A DNA stretch of 64,000 nucleotides from Bryobacterales bacterium (GTDB taxonomy: Bacteria > Acidobacteriota > Terriglobia > Bryobacterales > Bryobacteraceae), in assembly GCA_016716385.1 (NCBI GenBank), contig JADJWL010000002.1, forward strand, positions 62,001 through 126,000. Direction: 5' to 3'. A program made the position numbers and the translations under genes. The notes under the pieces are model-generated. The model was not told where the DNA came from. It saw nothing but the letters and a program-made list of their open reading frames with translations, and searched no databases. Positions 46,049 through 55,008 of this stretch are shown piece by piece; within the stretch, counting starts at the first letter, position 1; every line of letters starts with the position of its first letter.

Positions 46049-49000
46049 TTACTCCAGAATGATGATTGCGCCTTCGTCGATGTACTTCTGGAGCGCATCC
46101 CGAATCAGTTCCAGCGCCTTTTCGAGGTCGGGCTGCGTCTGGATGGGTCGATTGAAGAACTCCGAGGCCCGGACCTTCCTGACGGGTGCCTTCTTCTCAC
46201 TGCCTATCGAGAGTTCCTGCAACTTCACCTGCACGGACGACTTGAGGGCTTCCACGGCGGCGATGTCGGACTCCATTTCCGTGAGGCTCGAGTTGCCGAG
46301 AGAAGTGCCGCCCTGGACTGCTGCTTTGTCGCCGTCGTCACCGAGTCGGGCTTGGAGCGGCGAGAGCAAGGAGGACGCCATGCTCGGGTTGTTCGCTTCC
46401 AGGGGTGCCCATTCACTGCGATTCTTGATCTCGCCGATTGCGGATTCATACGCCTTCTTCCGGCGCTCGAACAGGTCGCCGTAGGCGCTTCTATAAGCCC
46501 CAAGTACTGCGCCCGATTTGGCTTCAATATCGCTCCAGGAGTCCAGGAAGGATTCAGACGCGAGGATCTCTTTGAGCGTCACCACCGTTTCCTCCAGCTC
46601 GGGTGGCGGATTCTGGGCCAGAAGCCGCTGCCAAATCTGATCCGTGGCTTGTCGAGCTTGCCGCAAAGTGCCGATGGCATCAGGGGTCAGGGCTTCACGT
46701 AGCTTCCTTACCTTTTCTCTGGTCTCGCCGAACTCCTTGCCGTTCTCAGTGAGCAGCCGAACGCAGTCGTCTGAAGCGGAGGATTGGATGCCAGCCAACG
46801 TCTGCTGGTATTCGGAGATCATCGTGAGGATCGGGAGACGGTGCGCCTCTGCCGTTGCCTTCAATGGATACAGTTTCGCCAGTTCCTCCGCAGCCACTTT
46901 CTTGAACGCTGTGGCGATAGCCCCTTCTTCGACATCGACCTCTTCTCCTGTGAGGTCTTCCAATCGCTGGACGGCCTGAGTCAGCGTCTTGAGGCCAACG
47001 GATTGCCGGGGCGAAAATAACGAGTTGCGGAAGGCCGGATTGCTCGTGAAGGGAGACCTCGATGCAGGGTCCTGATAGTTGTGGAATCGGTTCCCCTGAT
47101 ACGTGACCTCGATCTCGCCAGCCCGGAACAACGTGGCGAGAATCAGGCGAATCATGTCACGCTCCCAACCATACGGGGTGCTGCCGAAACGCCGTTCCAG
47201 CGCCTTCCCCATTCGGCTGTCCTTGTTGCCGTAACTGTGTTCGCTCTTCAGGTAGTCGAGGACTTCCTTGGCGACCGGAGCGTTCGGGTTGACAACATTC
47301 TTCGGGCCTTCTTTGACTACTAGCCCAAGACCGTGTTCGTTCTGGTAGAAGACGTTCGGCAAAGCCTTCAGATCAGCCGCCTTGAGTACTTGCTCGGCCT
47401 CGTCTCCTTTGAGGGATCGAGAACCCATCTGCAGCTTTGGATAGAGATCGGGAACAACCTGCCCGAAGAGCTTCTTCAGTATTTCGCCGAGACCCTTTCC
47501 TAGCGCCGAAGCATCCTTTTGGACGCCACGGAACATGCCAGTACCAAGTTCCATAGCCTCCGTCAGCTTGTCCCGCAGCCGGGTCTCGTAGCCGTTCCTG
47601 GAGTTCTTCTCGTCCTGAAGGCACGTTGATTCGTCGGGACTGATCTTCTGCTGGGCGCTGAGTTGGTTGTACTTGTCCACCATCTTGCGGGAGGCATGAA
47701 GTTGAGCGACCAACTCGTCAATTTCTGGGGTAAGGCAGAACAGCCAGTACAGGTCGTTCTCGTGCGACTTCTGCTGACTCTCGGTGCGGGTGTCCTCGAT
47801 CCGCTTCGTGAGTTCATCGGCGTCGTCGGCCACGCAGAGTGTCAGCGGCAGTTCACCCTCATCGCCGATGGTGGTTCCATCGACCGTCATGCCGATGCGG
47901 AATGACCGATTCTGATAACGGTACGTTTTGAATTCCGGCTCATCGAAGATTTGCTGGAGGGAGGCTCGGGTGAGTTCGTTGCGCTCACGAGGCTTCGGCT
48001 CCAGATGGCCCCGGCGTTCGGTCTCCCAATTCTTCTCCTGCGCCGTTTGGAGTTTCCATCCTTCTTCGGTATTGCGGATGAACTGGGCGTCATTCAATCG
48101 CTTCACCGCAGCTTGAACTTCGCTCAGAGGAGTCGGTTTGCCGACCTCATCAACCAGGACGGCGGCGAGATTGGCTTCCGTGCGTGGAAGGTCCCGGATG
48201 AACTCCAGAAGGCAGATCGCCTTCCCAACCCGCAGTGCCCAACCCTTGTCATGGGCGTCGTTCTTGAAGCGTTCGGCGATCTGGTAGATGTCGGTCCGCT
48301 TCTCGTTGGAGAGGTTGCCTTCCACCAACTCGAACACCTTGTCGAGCGTGACGAGCGCACCGATGGGCTTCTTGGCGAAAGCAGTGCGGTCCGAGACGAG
48401 CATTTCGTAGGCTTGCTTGATGATGGTGCGGTTGCTGCCGCCGTAATGCCGAGGAGCGCCGGGCTGAAGGCGAATGCCCGACATGATCCCGATGCAGAGG
48501 TCGAGGTAGTGCGGCGGATACGGGTAGAAATGGATGAAGTCGCCCTCATTGATGTCCGTGCGCCGGGTTGTCCGTTCCAGCCGCAGGGCAGCGTTCAGGT
48601 TTCCTTGGTTATCGCCGAACAACTTCCTCAGTGGCTTCTCAGCTTCCACCTTCTTCGCCAGAACACGCTTGGTCGCCACTTCCCGGATGTCGGAAGGTGC
48701 GAGGTCCACCCGGTAACGAAAGCGATCTTGGAGCTTCGCAAGTTCCACTCGCTTCGAGTCGATTGCGGCGACCACTTCATCGAGCTTTTCCTGTGAAGTG
48801 ACAACGATCCAACAGGGGGCCTTGATCTTGCCCTCCTTCAAAAGGTTCTTGCCAACTTTTCCGAACTCCTCGATGGTTGCACGCAAGTCTTCGATCTTGT
48901 CGCCGCTGCGGGCGACGTGCTGGCCCACCTCGTCGATGATGAAGACCAATGCCTTCCCAGGTCGACGGCGGCCCCAAAGCTCGAACGTGCGCCGGACGAC

Positions 49001-49729
49001 CTTGCTTACCGAAATCGAGGCATCACGATTTCGTTGGGAGTGCGCCCATGAGTCCGGCGAGGTGTAGATGCTTCTGTCGAGGGCATGGAGGATGGCGCTG
49101 GCCCTGGACAACTTCTGCGCCCCGGCTCGGACGGTCTCCCACTCCTTATTGAGCAGTTTGCTGCATGTGGTCACGAACTCGGCCAGTTTCCCTTCGGCTT
49201 CAAGCTCGATCTCAAGCTCGGCGATGTCGAAATCCTCGGCATAGCCAAGTTCCCGCAGCAATACCGTGTACATCAATTCGGCGATTCGTTGCGTAACCTT
49301 CCGGGTGTCGGCTTCCTTGGCTACCTCGAACAAGATCACCTGCGTGGGGAACCTAGCATTGATGTTGTCGAGCAGAGGACCGATGCGATTTTCCTTTTTG
49401 GCAGCATCCTGAAGTTGCTTCTTGAACAGATCGGCGAAGCTGTGGCCAAGGACTTTGCGGTTCTCCAGTGCGTAACCGAGGTTCTTGGCGAACGAGCTTT
49501 TGCCCGAGCCGAAGAAGCCCGAGACCCATACACCCACGCTCTCATGCGGTTCGCTGGGCGCTTCCGCAATGGCCTTGAACAAGTCGTGGTACTGGTCCCG
49601 AATGCTGTCCGTGGCGATGTACTCGGTGATCTCCGAGTAGACGGACTGCTCGTCTGCCTGATCGACTTGGATGATCTCTTCGATCTTCTGGGTCAGGTCA
49701 CGAGTCAACAGATCGCCGATTGTCTTCAT
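46049..49729 (-). CDS. brxC: BrxC, large P-loop ATPase of BREX
   Basis: A 1226-aa protein of the BrxC/PglY family. Walker A is GFFGSGKSS with K77; the Walker B region is KALVFIIDEVGQHVAR. The remaining 900 residues are helical with several charged coiled-coil stretches. BrxC is needed for both DNA methylation and phage blocking. The start at 49729 gives the family opening MKTIGDLLTRD with GGAGAG upstream; an ATG at 49753 overlapping brxB by 8 bp is the alternative. Intact. Confidence 0.92.
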   Translation of the reverse strand: MKTIGDLLTRDLTQKIEEIIQVDQADEQSVYSEITEYIATDSIRDQYHDLFKAIAEAPSEPHESVGVWVSGFFGSGKSSFAKNLGYALENRKVLGHSFADLFKKQLQDAAKKENRIGPLLDNINARFPTQVILFEVAKEADTRKVTQRIAELMYTVLLRELGYAEDFDIAELEIELEAEGKLAEFVTTCSKLLNKEWETVRAGAQKLSRASAILHALDRSIYTSPDSWAHSQRNRDASISVSKVVRRTFELWGRRRPGKALVFIIDEVGQHVARSGDKIEDLRATIEEFGKVGKNLLKEGKIKAPCWIVVTSQEKLDEVVAAIDSKRVELAKLQDRFRYRVDLAPSDIREVATKRVLAKKVEAEKPLRKLFGDNQGNLNAALRLERTTRRTDINEGDFIHFYPYPPHYLDLCIGIMSGIRLQPGAPRHYGGSNRTIIKQAYEMLVSDRTAFAKKPIGALVTLDKVFELVEGNLSNEKRTDIYQIAERFKNDAHDKGWALRVGKAICLLEFIRDLPRTEANLAAVLVDEVGKPTPLSEVQAAVKRLNDAQFIRNTEEGWKLQTAQEKNWETERRGHLEPKPRERNELTRASLQQIFDEPEFKTYRYQNRSFRIGMTVDGTTIGDEGELPLTLCVADDADELTKRIEDTRTESQQKSHENDLYWLFCLTPEIDELVAQLHASRKMVDKYNQLSAQQKISPDESTCLQDEKNSRNGYETRLRDKLTEAMELGTGMFRGVQKDASALGKGLGEILKKLFGQVVPDLYPKLQMGSRSLKGDEAEQVLKAADLKALPNVFYQNEHGLGLVVKEGPKNVVNPNAPVAKEVLDYLKSEHSYGNKDSRMGKALERRFGSTPYGWERDMIRLILATLFRAGEIEVTYQGNRFHNYQDPASRSPFTSNPAFRNSLFSPRQSVGLKTLTQAVQRLEDLTGEEVDVEEGAIATAFKKVAAEELAKLYPLKATAEAHRLPILTMISEYQQTLAGIQSSASDDCVRLLTENGKEFGETREKVRKLREALTPDAIGTLRQARQATDQIWQRLLAQNPPPELEETVVTLKEILASESFLDSWSDIEAKSGAVLGAYRSAYGDLFERRKKAYESAIGEIKNRSEWAPLEANNPSMASSLLSPLQARLGDDGDKAAVQGGTSLGNSSLTEMESDIAAVEALKSSVQVKLQELSIGSEKKAPVRKVRASEFFNRPIQTQPDLEKALELIRDALQKYIDEGAIIILE

Positions 49730-49745
49730 CTGCTCTCCGATCACA

Positions 49746-50351
49746 TCAGCCATAGATTTTCACCCGGTAGTTGCCAAGGGCATCCCGGTCCTTCAGGTCC
49801 ATAAATCGAAGACCAGTAGTGCCCTCGATGGAGCCGGGATAGAACAGAATGGTCGTCACCTTCGTCTTTCCGTGCATCTTGTCGAGCAGCATCGACATAT
49901 GAAAGATCCCCGGCGACATCGCTGCGACCCGAGTTAAGAAGACGACGGAGTTTCGAGGATCAAGCAGGGCGAGTCGCTCGGCCAAAAGATCCCACAGCGG
50001 CACCCAGACCTTGCTCGATAGGTACGTCGTCAATTGCTGTTGGGCCTCAACGAAGCCCCGCTGCTTCTCCAACTCGATGACGGCTTCTAAACCCTCGTCA
50101 TCGTCCTTCTCATGAACCCGTTCCAGTGCCGACCACAGGAGGTCTGACATCGGGATGATGTGAACCTCTTTCCCGACTCCCAACAAGCGGGTTTCGAGCA
50201 GCCGGATCTCTCGCCTGAGATCCCACTCGGCTGTTGGATCGTAGCGGAGGATGGCGAAGGGCAGGTCGTGGTACACGCTGATCCTCGGCGGAAGGGCCTT
50301 CAGATCGCTCTCCAGAAGGGCGATGCTATCTTTCAGCGAGGACATTCGCAT
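49746..50351 (-). CDS. brxB: BrxB (DUF1788)
   Basis: A 201-aa BrxB protein of DUF1788, recognised by VYHDLPFAILRYDPTAEWD, PLWDLLAERLALLDPRNSVV and FYPGSIEG. It is a core BREX component of unknown biochemical activity. The start overlaps the end of brxA by 26 bp, and the end overlaps or abuts brxC. Two in-frame ATGs (50351, 50345) are equally good. Confidence 0.9.
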   Translation of the reverse strand: MRMSSLKDSIALLESDLKALPPRISVYHDLPFAILRYDPTAEWDLRREIRLLETRLLGVGKEVHIIPMSDLLWSALERVHEKDDDEGLEAVIELEKQRGFVEAQQQLTTYLSSKVWVPLWDLLAERLALLDPRNSVVFLTRVAAMSPGIFHMSMLLDKMHGKTKVTTILFYPGSIEGTTGLRFMDLKDRDALGNYRVKIYG

Positions 50352-51138
50352 ACTCCTCTAAGGTTTCGGCGGGGAAGCTCAACCGAGTGACGCTTCCGGC
50401 GACGTGATACTCCAGCAGTCCAAGTTGGTGGGCTTCGAAGAGCAGCCTCTCAAGAGCTTCCCGATGTAGGAAGAACAGCTTCCAATCGGGTAGTTCAATC
50501 AGCTTTGCCCCCGATGGTTGATGCTGCTTCAAGTAGAAGGCGATATAGGCACATGCTTCGACCGGGATGTACGCTGGAGCGATCTTCTTGTTCACAGCAC
50601 CTTGGAGAACCCCGAAGTCCCGCAAAGTCGAAAGGAGGCCCTGGGCAGCGTGAATCAGAGTAGATTCAGACCAACGACTGGTCATCTTCCCCTCGTCGAC
50701 CCACCTTCCAAGTGTTCGCTGAAATTCGGGGACATTGACATCCGACAATCCTCGATCCCGCATCGGAAGGAAGATCTCGGTAACCACGTCCCGAAGCAGC
50801 TTGTCGGCACGGGCGGCGTGGAAATAAAAGATTCGGTCGAGCGCTGCAGTCGAGAACTTCTTGCGCACAAGCGTGACCAGCGCCCTGGTTACTTCCCTTT
50901 CGCTGAGATAGCGTTGGCGGAAGATCCCCAGGATGTCCTCAACACGAGAACGAGAGGCCTTCCCAAAAATGTTCTGCTGCCGGACCCGAGTAAGGTTGTC
51001 ATCGACGCTGGCGGCAACATCCCAATGCGAGAGCAACGTCTTCGTGTCGCCGATCAGCGCACCTGCTTTGATGATCCGGGAGGTGTACGGTTCCGAAGGC
51101 GCAACCCAATTTCCATTGTCGATGGTCACCGCTGGCAT
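50326..51138 (-). CDS. brxA: BrxA (DUF1819)
   Basis: A 270-aa BrxA, a NusB-like helical DNA-binding protein of DUF1819. Typical pieces are YTSRIIKAGALIGDTKTLLS, REVTRALVTLVRKKFSTAAL and IAFYLKQHQPSG. It lies 5 bp downstream of the ribbon-helix-helix gene and overlaps brxB, so it is part of the same operon. Intact. Confidence 0.9.
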   Translation of the reverse strand: MPAVTIDNGNWVAPSEPYTSRIIKAGALIGDTKTLLSHWDVAASVDDNLTRVRQQNIFGKASRSRVEDILGIFRQRYLSEREVTRALVTLVRKKFSTAALDRIFYFHAARADKLLRDVVTEIFLPMRDRGLSDVNVPEFQRTLGRWVDEGKMTSRWSESTLIHAAQGLLSTLRDFGVLQGAVNKKIAPAYIPVEACAYIAFYLKQHQPSGAKLIELPDWKLFFLHREALERLLFEAHQLGLLEYHVAGSVTRLSFPAETLEEYANVLAER

Positions 51139-51143
51139 GCCCT

Positions 51144-51359
51144 TTACCGCATCCTCTGCCGAAGTTCGAGTTCCAGCGTCTTGCGATTCTGTTCGATCAT
51201 CTCAACCAGCAGGGCCGACACGCTGGCACGGCCACCCTCGTCCTTCGCCCGATAGAAGGCGACCCGATTGAGCAACTCCCACAAATCGGCTGGAAGATGG
51301 ACTCCTGTGGTTTTGTAGGGTCGTTCCGGCGGGTCGGGTGCGGTAGGCTTCTTTGCCAT
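51144..51359 (-). CDS. Ribbon-helix-helix protein heading the BREX operon
   Basis: A 71-aa protein with a CopG/Arc-like ribbon-helix-helix layout: a short strand (YKTTGVHLPADLWELLNRVA) followed by two helices (ASVSALLVEMIEQNRKTLE). RHH proteins are small dimeric repressors. As first gene of the operon, 5 bp before brxA, it is a good candidate for BREX autoregulation. The upstream 60 bp contain repeated ATTGTC-like steps (51380-51400) that might be its operator; this is weak. Confidence 0.7.
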   Translation of the reverse strand: MAKKPTAPDPPERPYKTTGVHLPADLWELLNRVAFYRAKDEGGRASVSALLVEMIEQNRKTLELELRQRMR

Positions 51360-51555
51360 GAACGACCAGTGTACTCCTTGTCAATTGTCGATTGCTGACG
51401 GGTTCAACTGAGCGTTTGCCGGGAAATGGGTCGTCGAGACTCCGGCCCACGCGCGCCCGGCAGACGCCACCCGGATGCTTCCGCCGCCTTCGCAAACCCG
51501 CTCTCATCCGGCGACAAACTCCGCTCCAGCTTTCGTTTCGGGTTCCGTGACGCCG

Positions 51556-51862
51556 CCCGTCCCGCAGTCACTCCGATTCCGAATCCCCCAACCCCAACAA
51601 AACACAAGCCGCCCCCACCTCCTCAGCCCCGCCCGGCTTCGCACCCCGTGTCATCCTGCAGGTGAAAGGACGCACCGCCGCATGGCCGCCGGAAGACAAT
51701 TCGCCGCCCAGACGGAATGTCCCGCGCGAACCTCCGGCAGGCCGCTGCGCCGGCCCACAATTTCGAATTGCCAACAACGAAGCCAATTCGGCCGTGTGAA
51801 ATCGGCAAATGCCCCAACCACCCGGCCCCAAACCAGGCGCAACGCCAAGAGGAGAAACCAAA
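51556..51862 (+). repeat. Leader repeat, copy A
   Basis: A composite non-coding repeat shared with copies B-D. Three blocks occur in order: CCCGTCCCGC...AACAAAACACAAG (from 51556), a block around CATGGCCGCCGGAAGACAAT (51681 region), and AACGAAGCCAATT...CGGCCGTGTGAAATC (about 51757-51810). It ends at the ribosome site (AGGAG) of a small CxxC protein gene. The stretch 51420-51555 before it shows nothing I can name. Confidence 0.75.
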
Positions 51863-52195
51863 ATGCCAGGATGCCCCATCTGCTCGCACCCCGAACGCGC
51901 CGCCATTGAAGACAAGATCCGCCGCGGCGTCTTCTGGACCCGTCTCGCCGCCGAATACGGCTATCGCGCGTACCTGTTCGCCGTCCACCGCTGCCGCCAC
52001 ATGCCCCAGGGCGACGCCGCCGCTACCGGCCCCGCGCCCGAGGCCCGCAACGCCATGGGCCGCACCGAGACCGAAGAACAATGGATCCTCGTCGCCAACA
52101 TGCTGCGCGACGTCCTCCGGCCCTTCCCCGAAGCGTGGCGCCTCGTCCTCGAAGGCATCGACGCCCTCGTCCTCTCTACCGCACCCGCGTCGTGA
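51863..52195 (+). CDS. Small CxxC-H HTH-like protein, copy 1
   Basis: A 110-aa protein. The N-terminus MPGCPICSHPERAAIEDKIR has a CxxC-x-H zinc-knuckle look. It is followed by a helix-turn-helix-like stretch (GVFWTRLAAEYGYRAYLFAV) ending in HRCRHMP. Similar short N-domains occur in phage and mobile-element DNA-binding proteins. The C-terminal half (about 65-110) is helical and unknown. A near-identical paralogue lies at 55262-55609, and a deleted copy at about 52747. The ATG is preceded by AGGAGAAACCAAA. Confidence 0.65.
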   Translation: MPGCPICSHPERAAIEDKIRRGVFWTRLAAEYGYRAYLFAVHRCRHMPQGDAAATGPAPEARNAMGRTETEEQWILVANMLRDVLRPFPEAWRLVLEGIDALVLSTAPAS

Positions 52196-52251
52196 CGGTG
52201 CCCTTCCAGCGCGCCGCCGTGCGTCAGGTCACCGCACAAGCCGGCTCGCGG

Positions 52252-52566
52252 TCACGCCGCTTTCACGGTCAGCTTCACTCCAACGCTCTTCTGGAGCACC
52301 CGGAGGATCGCGAAGAAGTTGGCGGTGTTCGGATTGCCCTTCGGCCCAAGCATGCGATGCAAGCTCTTGCTGGGCTTCTCCAACTCTGCGGCCAGCCGCT
52401 CAAAGCCGATGGTGGCGTTGACCACGTCGCGCAGCACCGCCTTGCCCGTCTCCCAGTCGCCGCGCAGAGACGCGTTCATCGCTTCCATCAACAGCGCCTT
52501 GCGAAAACCGGCGTCCCTCTGCGCGCGCTCATAGACCGTTTCCCGAAAAGCTTGCGTCAGTGCCAT
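52252..52566 (-). CDS. Addiction-module antidote-type regulator (orphan antitoxin)
   Basis: A 104-aa protein resembling the HTH antidote family: TGKAVLRDVVNATIGFERLA, then EKPSKSLHRMLGPKGNPNTA, an XRE-like helix-turn-helix. Such proteins are usually the antitoxin next to a RelE/HigB-like toxin. No toxin gene is found on either side here, so it is an orphan, possibly a domesticated regulator. Confidence 0.75.
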   Translation of the reverse strand: MALTQAFRETVYERAQRDAGFRKALLMEAMNASLRGDWETGKAVLRDVVNATIGFERLAAELEKPSKSLHRMLGPKGNPNTANFFAILRVLQKSVGVKLTVKAA

Positions 52567-52633
52567 CTGGATTCCTCCGTGCCGCCCTCGCGGCTCTTGG
52601 ACCGGCCAACTCGTTCCGGCACGCCGCCGCGCC

Positions 52634-52804
52634 GTCCCGCGATTTCAAATTTTCAAGAACGAACCCAATTGGGCCGTGTGAAATCAACAAATGCCCCAAC
52701 CGTCCGGCCCCGCACCGGGCGCAACGCCAAGCAGGAGAAACAGAAGATGCCAGAATGCCCCATCGGCCCGCCGTCCACCGCTCGTGCCACATGGCGCGAA
52801 GCGC
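52634..52804 (+). repeat. Leader repeat, copy B, with internally deleted CxxC gene
   Basis: Only the third block of the repeat is kept (GATTTCAAATTTTCAAGAAC...GTGTGAAATC, about 52641-52686), followed by the ribosome site and ATG at 52747. The reading begins MPECPI and then jumps to the sequence corresponding to the AVHRCRHM part of the full gene (CCGTCCACCGCT). About 100 bp are missing from the middle, so it is a remnant, not a gene. Confidence 0.65.
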
Positions 52805-52866
52805 CACGCAGTCTAGGCGACGGCGGCCAGGCCGTGCTTATCGACCAGGTCCGGCTCTGCCGCTCT

Positions 52867-53145
52867 CTAGACCAGTTCGATACTGACCCGGCGGCCGACC
52901 ATCGCCGCCGCCCGCTGGAGGCTGCCGAGCGTGATGTCTTTTTTCGGATCGAGCAGCCGGTCCACCTGGGAGCGGCTCGTCTTCAGCATGGCCGCCATCC
53001 TGTTCTTCGAGATCTTCTTTTCCTTCATCGCCTCGGCAAGCTGCCACGCGACCACCTCCTTGATCGCCTGCGCCTGGGCTTCCTCGAAGATGCCCTCTTC
53101 CTTCATGAAGTCATCGATGCTCGAACCCATGTGCTTCTTGCTCAT
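52867..53145 (-). CDS. HigA-like XRE antitoxin, orphan
   Basis: A 92-aa protein: SSIDDFMKEEGIFEEAQAQA, then KKISKNRMAAMLKTSRSQVD and LLDPKKDITLGSLQRAAAMV, a typical HTH antitoxin of the Fis/HigA type normally preceded by a Gp49/RelE-like toxin. The segment upstream on the same strand (53142-53462) is open but shows no clear toxin; its end (LPKRRSMPPSRARELER) might be a decayed toxin tail. I treat the antitoxin as an orphan. Confidence 0.75.
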   Translation of the reverse strand: MSKKHMGSSIDDFMKEEGIFEEAQAQAIKEVVAWQLAEAMKEKKISKNRMAAMLKTSRSQVDRLLDPKKDITLGSLQRAAAMVGRRVSIELV

Positions 53146-53547
53146 CGTTCCAACTCACGTGCTCGCGACGGAGGCATGCTTCGGCGCTTCGGCAATCTTG
53201 TGACCCCTAAGGTGCACTGTACCGTAGAAGGTGCATGCGCGCGAGCTCGTCCGTTGTGGCTGCAAGCTTCTCGCGAGGAGGACGGCTTCCGTCGAACGGG
53301 GTTGTCCACGCTTTCCCTTCTTGACCGCGCGGGCGGGTCTCTGACAGGATACGGAATATGGAGGCTCTGCCAGCGCCGGGTGAAAGTGATCTCGAAAACG
53401 GCCTGTTCATCGAGGGCGGCACGCCCGGAAGAACGCATGACGAAACCACGCTCGGCGCGCACCTTCCGGTGATCGTCCGGCCCATTTATGCTTCATACGC
53501 CGCCCGTTCGCTCCGCGCGAATGGCGGCTCGCACGGAGGAAAACCCC
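53146..53547. other. Stretch without supported gene
   Basis: About 400 bp between the HigA-like gene and the antitoxin pseudogene. It is open in several frames on both strands, but none of the translations shows a conserved domain. A decayed toxin upstream of the HigA-like gene is possible. No repeat copy is found here. Confidence 0.4.
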
Positions 53548-53808
53548 ATGGCCGCTGAAACCCTGGAATCCCGGGCCCACGAACTCCAGGACAACTAAAG
53601 CCCCGGCAAACTGGCCGCCGTGGTTCATTTGCTCGAAGTCATGGTCCAGGATCGCGAAGAGGACGAAGAGATCAGCCCGGAGGAGGAGGCCGCAGCCGCT
53701 CGCTCCAAGGAGTGGTTCAAACACAACGAGGGGATTCCTCTTGAGCAGCTCGTCAAGGAGTTGGGCATCACCTTGGACTTGGTGCGGCAGACCGCTTCCC
53801 TCAGGTGA
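53548..53808 (+). pseudogene. Antitoxin pseudogene with in-frame stop
   Basis: Reading from ATG 53548 gives MAAETLESRAHELQDN, then TAA at 53596-53598, then in the same frame SPGKLAAVVHLLEVMVQDRE and, further on, EGIPLEQLVKELGITLDLVR. Together this matches a small antitoxin family usually paired with a RelE/ParE toxin, of about 80-90 residues. The stop at codon 17 interrupts it. No toxin follows. A shorter product from an internal start (53620) is possible but would lack the N-terminal DNA-binding part. Confidence 0.7.
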
Positions 53809-53881
53809 CTGGCTCGGCGCGAGATTCGCCATCCGCTCCGTGACGACTTTTCTGCCGCGAACCACTCTGCATGGCCGCTGA

Positions 53882-54174
53882 CCCGTCCCGCGGTCACACT
53901 GATTCCGAATCGCCCAACCCCAACAAAACACAAGCCAACCCCACCGCTCCTGACCCCTCCGGCTTCTCCCCCCGTGCCATCCTGTGGGTGAGAGCCTGCT
54001 GGTGAAAGCCTGCGGGTGAAAGGACGCAGCGCGCATGGCCGCCGGAAGACAATTCGCCGCCCTGCCCCCGGAGAACGCTGACCCGCGGCTCGACGGCATA
54101 TCCCGACGGCCCGCAATCTCAAAATTTCGAAGAACGAAGCCAATTGGCCGTTTGAAATCAACAAACGTCCCAGT
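53882..54174 (+). repeat. Leader repeat, copy C
   Basis: All three blocks are present: CCCGTCCCGCGGTCACAC from 53882, CATGGCCGCCGGAAGACAAT near 54033-54052, and CGCAATCTCAAAATTTCGAA from 54112 to the GTCCCAG at about 54172. A short GCCTGC(T/G)GGTGAAAG step is repeated inside. No CxxC gene follows this copy; the HigBA operon begins 80 bp downstream. Confidence 0.75.
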
Positions 54175-54226
54175 CTATGAAGCCGTCACGCCCCCGAGGC
54201 GGCGGTCACGGCCTGCGCCCTCGCGC

Positions 54227-54246
54227 TATATCCATTCAGATATAAT
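54227..54246 (+). promoter_or_regulatory. Palindromic operator overlapping -10 box of higBA
   Basis: TATATC (54227-54232) and GATATA (54239-54244) form a perfect inverted repeat with a 6-bp spacer. The right arm overlaps TATAAT at 54241-54246, a consensus -10 box seven bases before the higB start. Binding of the antitoxin here would block the promoter directly, the usual HigBA autoregulation. No good -35 box is visible. Confidence 0.6.
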
Positions 54247-54252
54247 CGGGGA

Positions 54253-54579
54253 GTGAAGCCAGTACGCTTCCTTGGGGACTCGCTCCAGTGCCTAAGAGAC
54301 TTCTCCGAGGACGTGCGGCACGATGCGGGCTACCAACTGGAGAAGGTGCAGCGTGGAGAACAGCCTGACGACTTCAAGCCAATGCCCGCAGTCGGCAAGG
54401 GCGTTGAGGAGATTCGCCTGGCGCACGATAGCGGCGCTTACCGCGTGATCTACGTGGCCGGGCGCGCTGAGGCTGTCTACGTGTTGCACGCTTTCCAGAA
54501 GAAGACGCGAGCGACTTCGAAGCGTGACATCGACACGGCGAAGAGACGTTTCGCGGAACTGACGAGAGGTGGGAAATGA
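54253..54579 (+). CDS. higB: HigB/Gp49-like toxin
   Basis: A 108-aa RelE-fold toxin of the phage-derived Gp49 (DUF891) type: MKPVRFLGDSLQCLRDFSED at the start, EEIRLAHDSGAYRVIYVAGR, and VLHAFQKKTRATSKRDIDTA with the conserved KKT. These toxins cleave mRNA on the ribosome. The start is GTG at 54253 with GGGG upstream. The stop overlaps the higA ATG (ATGA), giving toxin-first order, as in other higBA pairs. Confidence 0.88.
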   Translation: MKPVRFLGDSLQCLRDFSEDVRHDAGYQLEKVQRGEQPDDFKPMPAVGKGVEEIRLAHDSGAYRVIYVAGRAEAVYVLHAFQKKTRATSKRDIDTAKRRFAELTRGGK

Positions 54580-54857
54580 AGAAGTCCGAGAGCTTCGACA
54601 GCGTCTGGGATGCGATTACGGACACGCCCGGGGAGGCGGCCAACCTGCGCGCGCGGGCCGAACTGATGCGGCAGATTGCGGCCTTGGTGAAGAAGCAAGG
54701 GTGGACGCAGGCCGAGGCGGCGGAACACTGTGGAGTGACCCAGCCGCGGATCAACGATCTGCTCCGCGGCCGGGTATCGCGCTTCTCGCTGGACGCGCTG
54801 GTGAATATCTCCACCGCTTTGGGGTGCCGTGTGCGGATCGATCTCGACGCAGCGTGA
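54576..54857 (+). CDS. higA: HigA antitoxin (XRE HTH)
   Basis: A 93-aa antitoxin with an XRE helix-turn-helix (KKQGWTQAEAAEHCGVTQPR, then INDLLRGRVSRFSLDALVNI). It neutralises HigB and should bind the palindrome upstream of higB. It overlaps higB by 4 bp. This is the only complete toxin-antitoxin pair I find in the window. Confidence 0.88.
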   Translation: MKKSESFDSVWDAITDTPGEAANLRARAELMRQIAALVKKQGWTQAEAAEHCGVTQPRINDLLRGRVSRFSLDALVNISTALGCRVRIDLDAA

Positions 54858-55008
54858 GAGAAGCCAGCCCACCGGCCGTGGGACCCTTCCGGCGCTCTGG
54901 GCGGCGGGTAGGCGGAGCGCCGGAACCCATCGGTACGAGTACGATTTCGGGGTGACGCCGCCGGGCAACCACACGCGGCATACGCAGACGGAGTACGAAA
55001 CCGCGACG

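Noticed and set aside
53142..53462. Toxin gene upstream of the orphan HigA-like antitoxin
   Set aside because: The frame is open and overlaps the antitoxin as ATGA, but the translation shows no RelE/Gp49 motifs beyond a doubtful tail. Not listed as a gene.
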